Below the pieces are notes generated by a model, which searched no databases, was not told where the DNA came from, and saw only the letters and a list, made by a program, of their open reading frames with translations. This document shows, piece by piece, positions 26,490 to 38,507 of a stretch of 64,000 nucleotides of DNA. Where the stretch lies: positions 2,790,001 through 2,854,000 of the forward strand of contig NC_037312.1 of the NCBI RefSeq assembly GCF_000143535.2. Reading direction: 5' to 3'. The stretch comes from Botrytis cinerea B05.10 (Eukaryota; Ascomycota; Leotiomycetes; Helotiales; Sclerotiniaceae). The position numbers and the translations under genes are program-made. Each line of letters starts with the position of its first letter. The first letter of the stretch is position 1.

Positions 26490-27794
26490 TTATTTCTCGA
26501 AAAATAGAAAATCTTCTATGCGATCAAGCTTGAAGCATGGATCAGGAGCATACCAGATATTATATCCGACATTCGTCATCTTCTGTTCGATATAGAGGTT
26601 GAAACTTTTCACTGCCGACTCACTTTGACTACGAATAGACGAAAACGCCAATTCGACAATTTTAAACCCATCTCGCTGAACCCATTCTTGAGTCGTGACC
26701 AGATCAAACTCAAATTTGCCCCGAAAGAATTCTTCGATCGTTTTTGACGAAAATTCCGCTGCTGGGCCTTTAATTCTGACCACTCTTGACATTTTTTCAT
26801 ATCGACCTTCCGCCGGCATCACTTTAATCCTATTCCACATGACCATAAGCCTCTCGCCACGAACATAAAGACCACGGCCAAACTTGGCGTCATGGAAGAA
26901 GTCTTGTGCTGCCTCTCGTGTGAGAAAGACAAGATCGGCAGCGGCGTGAGTGAAAAGTCCTTTAATTGGAGGGGTGTAGTTGAATGAGAAAACTTTGCCA
27001 TGGGTGATTACAGCGAAGATTTCGGAATGACTAGCTTCTGGAGGGATCTTATGGATTCTCACAGAACAGTTCTCGTGGTCGAGACACATCGCATTGCGGA
27101 GATTGAAGTTGGTCAGTTCGCCTTTATAATTCGGATTATGAGGAAGACCAACTTCTGCAGCTTTACGAATCATTTCGGGATTGGCCGGGCGGCTTTCGCC
27201 TTTGAGGATTGCTGATGGGATGAACTCGGGTGCCTTGTTATCCACATCTTCGTGTACTGGATACTTGTCTAGCACCAAGATGTCTCGGGGTATCTTGGCC
27301 AATGATTTGTATCCATGAAGACAGTTTGGCGTGTCATTGAATGGCATATGTGGCATAGATTTATCCCAGCTGGGTATTTGGAAGTGATCTCGGTCAAGCA
27401 CTGGCGTCGTAATGTCAGTCGATGCGGTCGATGCAAATGAGGACGATAAGCTTGGACCCAAAGATGTCGAAACGGATCGAGTGTGAGTTTTATCAGATGA
27501 GGACGTGTTAGATCCGATATTTCTCTCGGTGTTCATTCCAAGGTAATAGTCTGTGGTATCTCGATAGTTTTCATTGAAAACTCTACCAGATGCTGCAGTG
27601 GATGTATCTTTAGCGTCGAAAGCTAGACTCACTTTGGATAAAAGATTCCCAGGCTTTTGTGCATAGTCAAATACTTGCATACCACCACCGTTGGATGGGA
27701 TACATGGAGTATGTTGTTTGTAGGGACCGACCGCCTCAGTAACAGACTCAAACCATGAATCGAAGGGGGACTCGATATCATCTGCCTCTAGTCA
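26490..27794 (-). CDS. RRM-like repeat-family protein, paralog A (5' exon unresolved)
   Basis: Member A of the local five-gene family; no named homolog recognised. The large exon is open from about 27794 (acceptor CTGACTAG just upstream) to the stop at 26490; the first in-frame ATG is at 27680 (396 aa). The N-terminal ~150 residues are low-complexity, Ser/Thr-rich and probably disordered. A GLPHNPNYKGEL segment precedes RRM-like domain 1, starting at ENCSVRIHKIPP (about residue 204 from that ATG) with THGKVFSFNY and the strand GLYVRGERLMVMWNR. Domain 2 starts at SRVVRIKGP and ends with the family closing motif NIWYAPDPC. The acceptor phase (1) agrees with the phase-1 intron of the other paralogs, but I could not find a donor that joins an ATG exon cleanly, so the 5' end may lie near 28016 or be damaged. 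RNA binding is inferred from fold resemblance only. Confidence 0.7.
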
Positions 27795-29495
27795 GCAATG
27801 GATAGTGTCAGTTTGATCTTAGTACGAACAGCAAATATTTCGCCTATAATCAGAATTCGTAATCGTCCTCCCTTCGGAACTAGTTTGCATCCGACCCGAC
27901 AGCTTGCTGAAACCTCTAATTCTCCAATCGTTGTTTTGACATTCGTATTTTTGGTCACGAAATTGTTGCTTCGCACGATCAAGAAAGAGTTCCCAGATGC
28001 TTGGCTGATGAACCATTTTCGTTTGAAGATAAGGAAGGGTACGAAGCGTGAAAAGTATCAAGACTGAGGTAAAACGATCGAAACTAGCGATCGGTTGTGA
28101 TATTATCTGATATCGACGAAAAAAGGTGTGCAAGAGATGACGATACTTGAGATTAATCGAACTCAAAGTTTTGGAGGACTTTGAAAAGTTTGGAAGTTGA
28201 GTCTTGAGTTCGGACTGGGATCTAACCAATTATCCCAAGTCAATATGCAGGTAACCATCGGGAGAAAACTTCTTCGGTTGATTGGATGGAAAGATCTCGA
28301 ACTAGGCAGCAATTGCGGATTTGATAAAAAGGAGGAGAAACAAACGGCGATGTCTATGAATGAGCTTTGTTTTTGTTGGGGGTGCTTTTTTGTGGTTGTG
28401 TTGGATATTTGAAATGAAATGACAAGGTGGAATGGAATGTACCGGGATAGTATCCGGGCGGTGGTGGATGGCAATGGGTTGTTAGGGAGAAAAAGAAATT
28501 TAAGGGTAAGGGGTTTTATGGTTACTTCTGGATATCACTTAGGACTTCAAGTATTGAGTTGGAGCCTATTGAGAGAGGAAGCTGCTCCGAGTTTCGTGGA
28601 GGCTTAGGAACATAATATTCTTCTTCCTAAAGCTCACTGAAAGGACTTGAAGAGAAGCATGTTAACTTTGAGTTTCATTGTATGCATTTCTAGACGAAAT
28701 CATACAGATACCACACGAGCTCATACTGGATCAATTTTGAATGATTCACGGCAAGAAACCACTCGGGCTCTCTTCTCGGATCATAAAAGGCGATACTTAT
28801 AATTGGTTGAGATGTCCCGCTAGCAGGAGCTATTGGTCTTGGCCACATTAGCCTAGATCCTTCACCCGCGAAAACCTCTCTTCGAACACAGAACATTACG
28901 TCTCAAGCATGACATCACATCAGACCAAATCATGCGTATATGGTTTTTGTGATAGTAATCAACGATGAACTTTTAACCTGGAAGCTACACAGGATCTCCT
29001 TCATGTGCAATAAACCAAACGCTACCACCACCAATCTAGAGTCTCTTGTGCTCAAGCTCTTCGTCAATACTAGACTCTTTGGAGTCTGATATATGAACAA
29101 ACAATTCGAGGCACCATCGCTCGCTATAGGGCATCGTAATAAGTGGTGAATATTTGGACGGGGTCATGTATATTTCGTTGTGCAGAGCAGCTATGTGGTG
29201 AGAATGTTATACAACTGTGCTAGTATGGTAGATTCTGCTTTGGCAAAGCCTGTCAAATGGAGGACGCTCAAATCTGTTTTGCTGCAGATGAGGTATGGTG
29301 TAGGGTACATTTTTTGGTGGTGGCATGAATGTGTAGTGGAAGGAATGAGATGGTCAAATGATAGGGCCTCTGGCTGCAATAGACCACTCCCGTCAAGACG
29401 GGCGGAACTCATGACCGAAACTTTTTTGTGCGTATGGGATATGTGCCCCTATAATACTCTTACTCTAGAGTCAATATTTTCTCTCTCTACTCGTC
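27795..29495. other. Spacer between paralogs A and B
   Basis: Probably contains the missing first exon and promoter of paralog A (one candidate is ATG 28016, MVHQPSIWEL). The rest shows no coding signal. An open frame at 29180-29626 (+) overlaps the 3' end of paralog B antisense and looks like a shadow. Confidence 0.5.
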
Positions 29496-30833
29496 TCACT
29501 CAGCACGTCTCCAACACTTTGCGTCTGGGCCGGCACCCTTCTCATATTTTGGTCCGTCTCGCTGTGCGGAATTTGTATTTCCGTTTCGTTTCGGTCCGCA
29601 CGATACTTCTCTGGTACGCCAACTAGATGTACGAATACTATCCAATGTGCGGGGTGGTGCTGGTGCTGGTGGTGCTGGTGGTGTGACTTGACGTGTACGT
29701 CGAGGCATGAACATGTCTTGGCCTTGAACCGCACTTGGATCACATGGATCAGGGGCAAATCGGATATCGAATTGGTCTCCTAGTCCTTGTGCTGCAACTT
29801 TCTGCTTGAAGCAGCGAAATGCCATTCTCGACTGAGCTTTGATGCCGCAAAAAGCTAACTCTACAACTTTTTGATCAGTTCTGTGATCCCATTCTTTCCG
29901 GGAGATGATGAATAATTTCATGTCCTTGCCGAAGAAATCTAAAAGATCTTGACCGGAGAAGCCGAAAGATCGGGGACCGCGAAGTTGCACCACGCGAGAT
30001 TGATGGTTTTCATCTTCTGGGACAGGACACTTTCTATTGCGGTTCCATTCTGCCATGATTCTTTTCCCGAGAATGTTAATCCCATCACCCGTCTCAGTAT
30101 CCGCGAGATATCTTTCCGCATCTTCGCGTGCGCAAAAGCAAAGTCGTGCAGCTGCATGCGTCCATTCTTGATTCGGTGCATTCCAAGCGACGGAATAGAC
30201 TTTCCCGTGGTGAATTGTGGAGAATAGGTCTGCCATCTCAGCTTTGGGATGGATATTCGTGATGTGGAGTGCGCAGTTTTCCTCGGCTGGTGTCAGTAAG
30301 TCATTGAGGACTTCGGCGGTAATCTCTCCCTCGTATTTGGGGTTGGGTTGCACTCCGGCTGTGTTGAGGAGAGCTTGGATATTGGGTGTGATCATTGCTC
30401 GCTCGCCTTTCTTTAATCGAGCTGGGACGAAGGGGATAAGTGGTTGTTCGCTGGGGAGGAGAGCTCTTGATGGTGGAGGTGGAGTTTCGGTCTCTGTATC
30501 GGTTGTCATGGTGCTGTATTCCTCCTCGGAGGTTTCGGTATCGCAATAGTAGTAAGTATCTTCCCTGTACGTTAGCAAATACTGTGGATTAGGAAAGATT
30601 ATGTGAGGAAATATACCGAACGATATATCGCTAGTGTTACATGAACTCTTACTCGAGTCCAACGCATTTCTTGCGCTCTCCATGGTGGCGTGCATGATTT
30701 CCTCTGCAAGGCCTGTTGATGAAGTTGTTAGTCATGAGCGAAGGGTTTTAGATGGATTGAACTACATACTATTGTTGCGGATACTGCTCGGGAAGATACT
30801 TCCTCGACCAAACGATGGTGGAAAGTTCGACAT
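29496..30833 (-). CDS. RRM-like repeat-family protein, paralog B
   Basis: Exons 30833-30770 and 30712-29496 with a 57-bp phase-1 intron give 426 aa. A short N-terminal exon (MSNFPPSFGRG) is followed by a Ser/Thr/Glu-rich region, then PNIQALLNTAGVQPNPKYEG, similar to paralog A's PNYKGEL. RRM-like domain 1 (about 165-245) has the RNP2-like strand ENCALHITNIHP, the HHGKVYSV turn and the last strand GINILGKRIMAEWNR. Domain 2 (about 255-350) runs from SRVVQLRGPRSF to DIRFAPDPC. A Pro-rich tail (PAPPAPAPP) and a basic C-terminus follow and are absent from the other copies. It is the closest relative of A (both keep HGKV(Y/F), (R/K)GP and APDPC). No catalytic residues seen; RNA or protein binding is inference. 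Confidence 0.8.
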
Positions 30834-32616
30834 CTTGAATATTCAAAGATTGTAGCGAGACTTATGCGTGGGAAAATTGATTGGTCCTTGCAGATTGAGG
30901 AATTTCAAGAAGATATAGATCTCGAAAGTATCGTTTAGATCGATCTAGCAAGTGTTTAAATCTTCAAACTCGGTTTCGCGCGTACAATCACGTGGAATGG
31001 ATGATATTGAAGAAGAACGATATCATGAAGATAGAACTGGGGCTTGCAAGATATTCGCTATGCAGCGATGCGATGGTTGAAAACAGTTTTCTTATCACTA
31101 AATTTTGTGCTAATGCAAGAGTCTCGCGCTCTTGAATGAAGGGAAAGAACAAAAAGATACGTGGTGGTGAGTAATGTATTCGAGATTGACCTGGAGAAAT
31201 GTGTGATGTGTGAGAGATCTCGAGGTTGGGAAGATGGATGTTGTGATTTTGTGGGAAATGGAGGTCGAGATTGGGGATTTTTGGTTTCTTATGAGGGGTT
31301 GAGGGTTGAGGCGAGTGGTGGGAGTGAATGTTTGGATGCATGGATGGGTGAATAGATCATGGGGGTTTGGAGTCAATTGTCCCTTTTGGAGTACAGTGAA
31401 GGGTTGGGTTAAGCGAGTTCATTGGTTGGTTCGAGGGTGTTCTACAGTAGCTAGGTTGGTGGGTGGTGGTTGTGGTTTGGTTCGGTTAGGACTAGTGTTT
31501 TACTGGTACTGTCTGTATTGACTTTGGGATTGAAATCTGATATGGGGTCGGCTTAACTGGGCTTGTCTGAGGCTGGACGATACGGGAATGCGAGAGTAGA
31601 TGTGAGAAGTTTCTCTTGGTATGTATGGTGTATTCTCTACATTTCAAAATATTGGAAATATACATACTTGGGTTTTCACTGGATGGTTCGGGAATCTTGG
31701 TGAATCTTGGTGAGTGTTTGGTAGCGAGTATATATCAATGAGTGAAAACTATTTTGTGAAGATGTGTCTAGATTACAGCTGCTTCTTTTCATACTCTGTT
31801 GCTTTTGGGTTCTGCATTTGTTGGAAAGAAAAATGTGTTTGTTGAATGAGAAGGTTTGATGGATTTTAAGGAATAGTGATGTAGAAGATAAAGGAATATA
31901 GCTTGTTAATAAGTTACTTTATCTTTCTGGAATTTATTAGGATGTTAGATGGTGACAGTGTTAATATTGGAGAGTAATGGCTTTTTGGAAAGAAAATAAC
32001 TATTGGTGAAGAAATGATATAAGATGATATAGGATGAAGTTGAAGTGATGAGTAGGAGATCTAATGGCTTGATGTCTTGATGGATGTTGAGAGTTGGGTA
32101 TGGCTATCTTTATGTAGAGAGAGAGGGTTCTGGAGAATCATGGATATGGAGTTGGAAGAGATATAAAGTAGAGATAGAAACTAAATTGGCGAGTGACTGA
32201 GTTTGAGACTTACTGCGTTACATAGTGTTTAGATTTTTCATTTAGGTATCTCACTTATATATTTTATACACATATTTTACTATATACCTAAATATAAGTA
32301 TATGATGTGAAGAACTCCGTGGCTAAGTTCAGGGACAATCATATAGTTAGATGTCTAGATAGATATAGAGTAAGTAAATCTGATTTGAATCATACTGTGT
32401 TATGATAAATGATTATAATATGGAAGATTTTAGAATTTTTATTGAAAACAAGGAGTTGTATCACACTAGATTATTTTGAATATTATTATTTGGAGAGATA
32501 GGCTTATACGTTTATGACTTGTTTGCTTGTTTTGTTATTTTCTACTAAAATGTTTCTAGGCGAATATTTCAATTATTTGTATGAATTTCATAGAAAATCT
32601 TATCTTGATATTAGGT
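30834..32616. other. Gene-free AT-rich region upstream of paralog B
   Basis: About 1.8 kb without a credible ORF; TG-rich near 31200-31500 and strongly AT-rich from about 31850. Likely contains the promoter of paralog B. Confidence 0.6.
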
Positions 32617-33162
32617 TTAGTAAAATTCAACAAGATTTTGTATGGGTGGAAATATGATATACTGTGTATTTGTAAATCTATCAGTCTCCCGACGACGGCT
32701 GAAATCTGTCCAGTAAACATTCTCAGCTTCCTCCAACTCATCCGATTCATCTTCCCGTTTTTCCTCATCCCCCACTGGAATACGCTTCTTCAAACAGGTC
32801 AATATAACCACACGGAAATCACAGCCCATCTCTGCGGACTTGAGGAGATCCTGATAAGGCTTGTGATGCGGATAAAAAGCTATTGGCTTCTTTTCTTTTG
32901 GTGAATCATCTGGGTTCGCCAGCGCCGAAATCCAAATAACCAGACCCATTAAATCCCCCGTCGTCGGTTGATTCGGGAAAACATGTCCCTTGTAGTCCAT
33001 CTTCGTGAGGCCGATAAGGCGAGACAGAGAAAGATTGGCACAGTATGTACATCGTCGTGTCATATTGGAAACCAATGTCAGTCCAGCGCCGATGAAAAGG
33101 GGGCTTTCGACTTTAGCTAGTTGGTAGCTACTGCCGGGAGGTTTGCGCAGAATGGAGTACAT
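32617..33162 (-). CDS. Possible orphan protein gene
   Basis: Open frame of 181 aa from ATG 33162. Composition looks protein-like over residues 1-150 (GDLMGLVIWISALANPDD, then the acidic stretch GDEEKREDESDELEEAE) but no family is recognised. A GTAAGC donor near 33237 and acceptor CCCGGCAG near 33129 could instead join an upstream exon (MGSSNNES) to residue ~11. Nearby, at 33340-33575 on the same strand, a hydrophobic open frame follows a perfect-looking GTAAGT...TTTTCAG mini-intron, so the region may be a decayed or multi-exon gene. Treat as hypothetical. Confidence 0.4.
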   Translation of the reverse strand: MYSILRKPPGSSYQLAKVESPLFIGAGLTLVSNMTRRCTYCANLSLSRLIGLTKMDYKGHVFPNQPTTGDLMGLVIWISALANPDDSPKEKKPIAFYPHHKPYQDLLKSAEMGCDFRVVILTCLKKRIPVGDEEKREDESDELEEAENVYWTDFSRRRETDRFTNTQYIIFPPIQNLVEFY

Positions 33163-34708
33163 CCAAACACCAATTTAAAAGAAAATATCCCGCGTTATAG
33201 TATGCCAATCGATATACCCACAGTAGAAGTAAAGCTTACTGACACGCCAGAATAGAACGTGGATTTGATCCACAGGATTCGTTATTTGAAGATCCCATAT
33301 CAAATCTTGAGTAAATTTACACAATAATCAGTTAACATTCTAGACACCACAAAACCACCCCTCAAAGATTAAAATACAACAGCAAAACAACCCGATCAAA
33401 AAGAAAAGAATACTCAAACCTCGCCCAGCTGACAAATCTCCATAAAAACTGAGATCTAACGCAAAGCCCTTCAAATAATTACGCCTCTCAAAATCCCCCC
33501 AAAACTCATAAAATATCATAAACAGAAAAGTAAAACCCCTGAAAACAATTGATAGGTAAGGACTTACTAAGTCATCTACTCTACTCGACCCCTTAGATGC
33601 AATCAATACGCTGGAATATATGATGTAATATCACTAAACACCACTGTTCCTCCTCTTCTCTCCACCCCTTTTACTCTCTTCTCTCCTCCCCTCATCATCT
33701 TTTCCCATCATGATCGCCAGTATGTACTGCCTCCTCCCCTCACCCCCTTTTCACCCCATTTCCCACTTTCACCAAAAGTCTCTCTGGGTGAAAATATACA
33801 CCTAATATATGGCTGCATCTTATATTTCCCACAAGATCCCCCCATCCATCCATTTATCTCTTACTACATCACCTCACTCCACCCCGCAACACCAAGCAAA
33901 TCACACAACCGACCAGAATCATCCATCGATCCATTACAAACACAATGCCTCACAATACATCATAATCACATACGAATATGACAATCCATTGTATTCTCAT
34001 CAATATACCTACCCAACCTAATTATAAAGAAGGTCCAATCCTCCAATCCTCCAATCCTTCCACTCTTCCCTTCTCCCCCTCCAAAATGCAAGTCCGTCCA
34101 CCCCCAATTTTGCCTGCCTTTTCGGCCCCCTCTCCAAAATCACAACCCCCTTGAATCCTCAAGATCAGCTACACCCATTCGCTATGCAAATCTCATCGAC
34201 CAGATAAACTCCAAGCATCCCAAGAAGGGCACCGGCCTTAAAACCTCACCATCACTCATAAAACAGAATCGAAAGCTTGGAAGAAAAAGAGAGAAAAAAA
34301 AAAAAAAACGATTAGGTAGAAAAATAGGCAATGCCTGGTATATTATTACTCCACTTCAACCTCTCAAAAATGAGTGTGAAGACAACGACGGCGTAGAATT
34401 ATGACTACCTTATGATTCTTATCGTATCATACCCATGCCTCCATCCATCCATATTGGCTTTATTCTAAAATGTTCTCCTCCAAAGCAAATCGACCGAATC
34501 GGCCGGAATGCATAACTTGGGTATGCATGATAGGAAATGATCCCCCCCAAACAAACTACTTATTCCCATTATTTTGAAGAAAAAGATCTGGGATTCGATC
34601 ATGGGTATGTTGTGTATCGGTTGGTCCGTTGTAATACGGTGTTTCAAGCTTATAGCTCGTGTTGAATATTTTCGATTTCGTTTGTGAATAATTTGTAATT
34701 ATTTTCAT
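33163..34708. other. Mostly gene-free spacer with a possible hydrophobic exon
   Basis: Holds the minus-strand hydrophobic frame at 33340-33575 (two membrane-like stretches, e.g. LSILFFLIGLFCCCILIF) with no start codon found. The rest is AT/C-rich non-coding DNA with CCAATCCT repeats near 34034-34060 and a poly-A run near 34292-34308. Confidence 0.45.
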
Positions 34709-36439
34709 TCATCTATCCACCCCAAAAAGGTTAGCAATTATGTTTCCTGCAAAAACGTGTGCAAAAAGAGTACCGACCTTGAGAATCATATTAACAGGTT
34801 TGGCCTCCGTTTCTCCTTCAAAGGCCGTGAATAAAACCTGTGCCGAAGTAGTTGATGGTTTGGGTTTGAACTCCATAGCTTTCAGTACTACTGTATTCAA
34901 AATAACTCTGTGAGTGTTTTCTTGTCGCATGACCAATCTTACACTTTTTCCTTCTAGCATTGATGAATCGAAACTGCCAGGAATTGCATGGCCACTTTCG
35001 TCGAAATCGACGCATGATTTAGGTGCATTTATTTTCACAGTACCAACTCCTCTTTCCTTCCAGCCTAGCTCCTTGGATCCCATTGCGAATAATTTGGCTC
35101 GAATCTGTAATATAGTTGCTTCGTCGGCTTCGCCGTCGTCAATGTGGACTAGATGATGGTTAGAAACAAGAACATATCACAATCACAAAATTGAAATTTT
35201 ACCTTTCTTGGTCTTTTTCTTTTCCTCAACAATTGCTTTCTCCCCCCCTTCTTCTTCATCGCCCTCAGCACCATCGTCACTATCGTCTTCGTCGTCATCG
35301 TCGTCAGAGTCCTCCGCATCACTAGCGGGAGCACCAAAGGGTTTGGCTGGCTTGCTGCCTAATCCAGCATTGTCTTTTCCCGGAGCTGCAAAGCTCGAAA
35401 GCTTTGGTCCAGATCCACCAGCAAATCCATTTTTTAATCCACTGCCAAATACACTCCCTGATGCTAATCCACCAAAACCTGATGTGGCACCGCTACCGAA
35501 TGCGCTTCCAAACCCAGATGTAGATTTTTCTGCCGAGGAGCTTGAGATTGAGGATGCAGGTGTGGAGCTTGGTGGTTTGGCAGAGGCAAAAGATCCAAAT
35601 CCTGGAAGTGGTGATTTTGCCCCCGAACCAAAAACGCTAGGTTTAGATGCGCCGATTGTGCCAAATGGAGAAGTGCTGGCAGATGCTAAAGCACCAAATC
35701 CTGAGCTTGCAAATTTATCACCAGATGTACTTCCAAATGTTGACTTGATAGGATTCTCGGTGGATGATGTTGATGTTTCGGCAATCTTCGATGCCTCGTT
35801 CTGGCTCCTCTCCTGAGAGGGTATATTAGTAAATTTTAGATGCTTTAGGGGCACGACATTGAATGAAAGTAGATCTACCTTTGCTAAAACTTTATCTGAT
35901 ATTCTGGATGGTTCTTGGGAAGTATCTCTAGGTCTCTTCTTCTCTGGACCTGATCTCATCGTTCGACTCCCATTTAAGCTTCCTTCGCTCGCAACTCCAT
36001 TATTTCTTCCACTTTCGTCTTCCGCCTGATTTGTATCATCATCTTGATCTCTGCCACGCTTCTTTTTGGGCGAAGAAACTCTATCTCTCATTTCCTCATC
36101 TTGCGCATCAATCGGTTCCGCCTCGGGCGTGGTGTCTTTGTCTGTACCGGACATATCCTTATCTTCTGTTTGAGCTTCTGTTTGTGGCATCTGCGAAGGT
36201 GTTTCTGTAGGCAACGGAAGCTTGTCCGAAATAGATGTGTGCTTTAATTCTTCACTGGCAGCCATAGTAGCAGCATCATCTTTTTGTGAATCACCGTTTC
36301 CCCCGTCTGTTGAAGTAGGAGCTGGGGAGTTATGATTTTCTTCAATGATATCGGATTTGTGATTGTCCGATTTTGAATGATCTCGAATTTCGAAAGATGC
36401 TGAAGCTGGATCAGCTCCAGCGTTTGAAGATGTAGCCAT
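34709..36439 (-). CDS. RanBP1-domain nuclear transport factor (Hba1/Yrb2, RanBP3-like)
   Basis: Hba1/Yrb2 (RanBP3) proteins bind Ran-GTP and Crm1 and promote nuclear export. Exons 36439-35879, 35812-35203 and 35148-34709 (introns 66 and 54 bp) give 536 aa. The N-terminal ~190 residues are acidic and Ser-rich with basic clusters SPKKKRGRD and GPEKKRPRD (likely nuclear signals). The middle has FG-type repeats (SGFGALAS, SVFGSG, SGFGSAFGSG, SGFGGLAS), then a long Asp/Glu run and a KKKTKK patch. The C-terminal Ran-binding domain begins at ILQIRAKLFAM, continues with KELGWKERGVGTVKIN and RLVMRQENTHRVILN, and ends LFTAFEG. The 66-bp first intron is a multiple of three without stops, so an unspliced form stays in frame. 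A late GTCGGT...TTGCAG could alter the last residues. Confidence 0.88.
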
Positions 36440-37377
36440 TATTGCGATTAAGTTTATGTAAATCTTTTTCTGTTCACAAAATTTGAATTGAAAGGGTTTT
36501 TAACTCGGGGAAGAAGAACTCGGTCTGCGGTCTGCCCCTCAATGCCAGCAAATGCGGCTCGCGTTACTTTTAGGCGATAACTTGCCTGGGTAAGATTTTG
36601 TATGACTGCAACTTCAATTTTATATACAATTTAAACGGCGTGAGAAGTATAAGTATACGATGTAGATATTCAATTTTTAATATTTGATAATCACATTTTA
36701 CATTGCAACTTTAATAGATGGCTCAGATGTATCCAAAATTATCTTTCTCGAAGTCGAGATCATTTCGAGCAACTGGAACGGGTTTCATGGTTCTTTCGTG
36801 GCCGTACATTCAAAAGTTTGACTGGAGGCTGCAGGCGAATTTACAAGTATGATTGATGTTCAATGTGATCCGTTGATGCAAAGACCCTGAAGATCCTCAC
36901 AAGTTCAATATCTCTGCTTTTAATAGATGGCCAGACATATATCAAGACTGGCTACGAGAACCAGCAGGTAAGATTCTTTGGATAAGTCGACACGGTTTTG
37001 ATACGAGGCTTTCCTAAGAACAAGGTTAATACACCGGCAAATTGGCAATCTATCACCAGGCAGTAAAGGAGAACTTTATATTGAATGTCAGAACGGGTTT
37101 GGCTTTGATCTTACTGTAAATCTACAAGTGTAAACTTCAAGTAAAGAATGGGTAATTGAGATTGATTAGTTCCGCCGATCTTGGAGATTTTATGTTTTTG
37201 CAACTATTAATATGTCTTACCTAGGTACCAACTAATTGTAGAAGCAGACTATAAGTACTGCAATGCAACATCCTCCATGTTTTGGCAAGATTGGTCGTTC
37301 TCTATATCTTCATTCTTCAAAGACCATAGTCACCACAGCCCTCTAGCTTCTGCACTTTGCAAAAGGAAACCACAATC
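36440..37377. other. Divergent spacer
   Basis: Promoter region between the Hba1-like gene and the small secreted protein. Two imperfect copies of an AATAGATGGC-type block (near 36712-36722 and 36922-36932) are visible. No gene seen. Confidence 0.5.
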
Positions 37378-37899
37378 ATGGTACTATTCATCAAAACTGT
37401 CGTCTTCTATCTTGCTACGATAGCCCTCTCCGTCTCAGCTAGCGTTAATCTCGACGTTCAATCTCTCGCTGTGGATGTAAGGAGTGTCGACGAAGAGGTT
37501 TCTTACTATGATGGCTCTATTGGTAGCTACACTCTCATAGACGCCGGCTTTACTACAGTTCACAACGGAACTCAAAAAGCAATCGCCGATACCATTGTCC
37601 TGGTCCCATCTGGACCATCCGAGTTGCACGAAATTGTGCAGCTGATAAGTCAAAGCTTACGTCTTTATATCGTCCGACTGACGGAGGACTTGAAACCGAA
37701 GAAAGCAGACTTTGCGTCGAATAATCTTTTGTGGACCGTAATCGCGAGATTGGAAGTGATGAAGAATGATTTCCAAACTTTCGAAAAAGCCTTGAGTGAG
37801 AAACCGTCTGATGAGGAGTCACTGCCACGTATGATTGAAGCCGCTTTCGATAGTATTAATAGTGCTGTGATCGCTGCTATTGATTTTCTTGCTAATTAA
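37378..37899 (+). CDS. Small secreted protein, cysteine-free
   Basis: Intronless 173-aa frame starting at ATG 37378. A clear signal peptide (MVLFIKTVVFYLATIALSVS) has a plausible cleavage after ASA-type residues near 20-22. The mature ~150 aa contain no Cys. An N-glycosylation sequon (NGT) lies near residue 63. The second half is helical with hydrophobic heptads (LHEIVQLISQSLRLYIVRL, LLWTVIARLEVM, MIEAAFDSINSAVIAAIDFL). It resembles in style the HsbA/cell-wall galactomannoprotein proteins of moulds, but no diagnostic motif is certain. It could be a surface protein or a host-interaction effector; function unknown. Confidence 0.7.
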   Translation: MVLFIKTVVFYLATIALSVSASVNLDVQSLAVDVRSVDEEVSYYDGSIGSYTLIDAGFTTVHNGTQKAIADTIVLVPSGPSELHEIVQLISQSLRLYIVRLTEDLKPKKADFASNNLLWTVIARLEVMKNDFQTFEKALSEKPSDEESLPRMIEAAFDSINSAVIAAIDFLAN

Positions 37900-38507
37900 A
37901 TATTATCACGGCGCAAGGACAAGTCCTGATATAATATATGATCTTCCACAAAGAGGAAAGGAGGAGATCGTGGCCATTAATAGAAACCCAAATCCGTTAA
38001 GGAAAAACATTACCAAACTCAATAATATTCCAATAAAAAACACAAACCCATCTAATCTCAATAAGGCTGAATCCCCAACTCCGCCTCTGGTGACCAAACC
38101 TATCACATTACCCAGCATATAAGACACGATCTACAAAATATGAAACATATCAAATCAACCTCCTTCCCCATCAGAAACACACATATCACGCGGCTATCGC
38201 GCTAAACGCCACGTCGGTACAGTTCTAATAGAATAGCCGATGCCCCACCAGCAAAGCTCCCCTCACCCCGCCATATCACATCCCTTTCTTCCAAGGTTTA
38301 CTCAACCATCTTTCCATTTCATCACTGATTCCTCACACCATAACCGTAAGTCCTCTCTATATCATCCACGATCCATACTCTATCGCTCAAAGAGCACACG
38401 CATTGTTCTGCCGAATATCTGCAGAAAATATAGGACTACTTGCTGACGATTCCTTGTTTTCCTACACATCACAGTCCTCGAACGAATAATTGAACAAATC
38501 TTTCAAA
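37900..38507. other. Spacer upstream of the acyl-CoA-binding protein
   Basis: About 600 bp of A/C-rich promoter-like sequence; no gene seen. Confidence 0.5.

Noticed and set aside
29180..29626. 148-codon plus-strand frame
   Set aside because: Overlaps the 3' end of paralog B antisense, with no domain and no splice logic.
35208..35816. 202-codon plus-strand frame rich in Ser, Pro and Asn
   Set aside because: Antisense to the FG-repeat exon of the Hba1-like gene; repeats on the other strand keep it open by chance.
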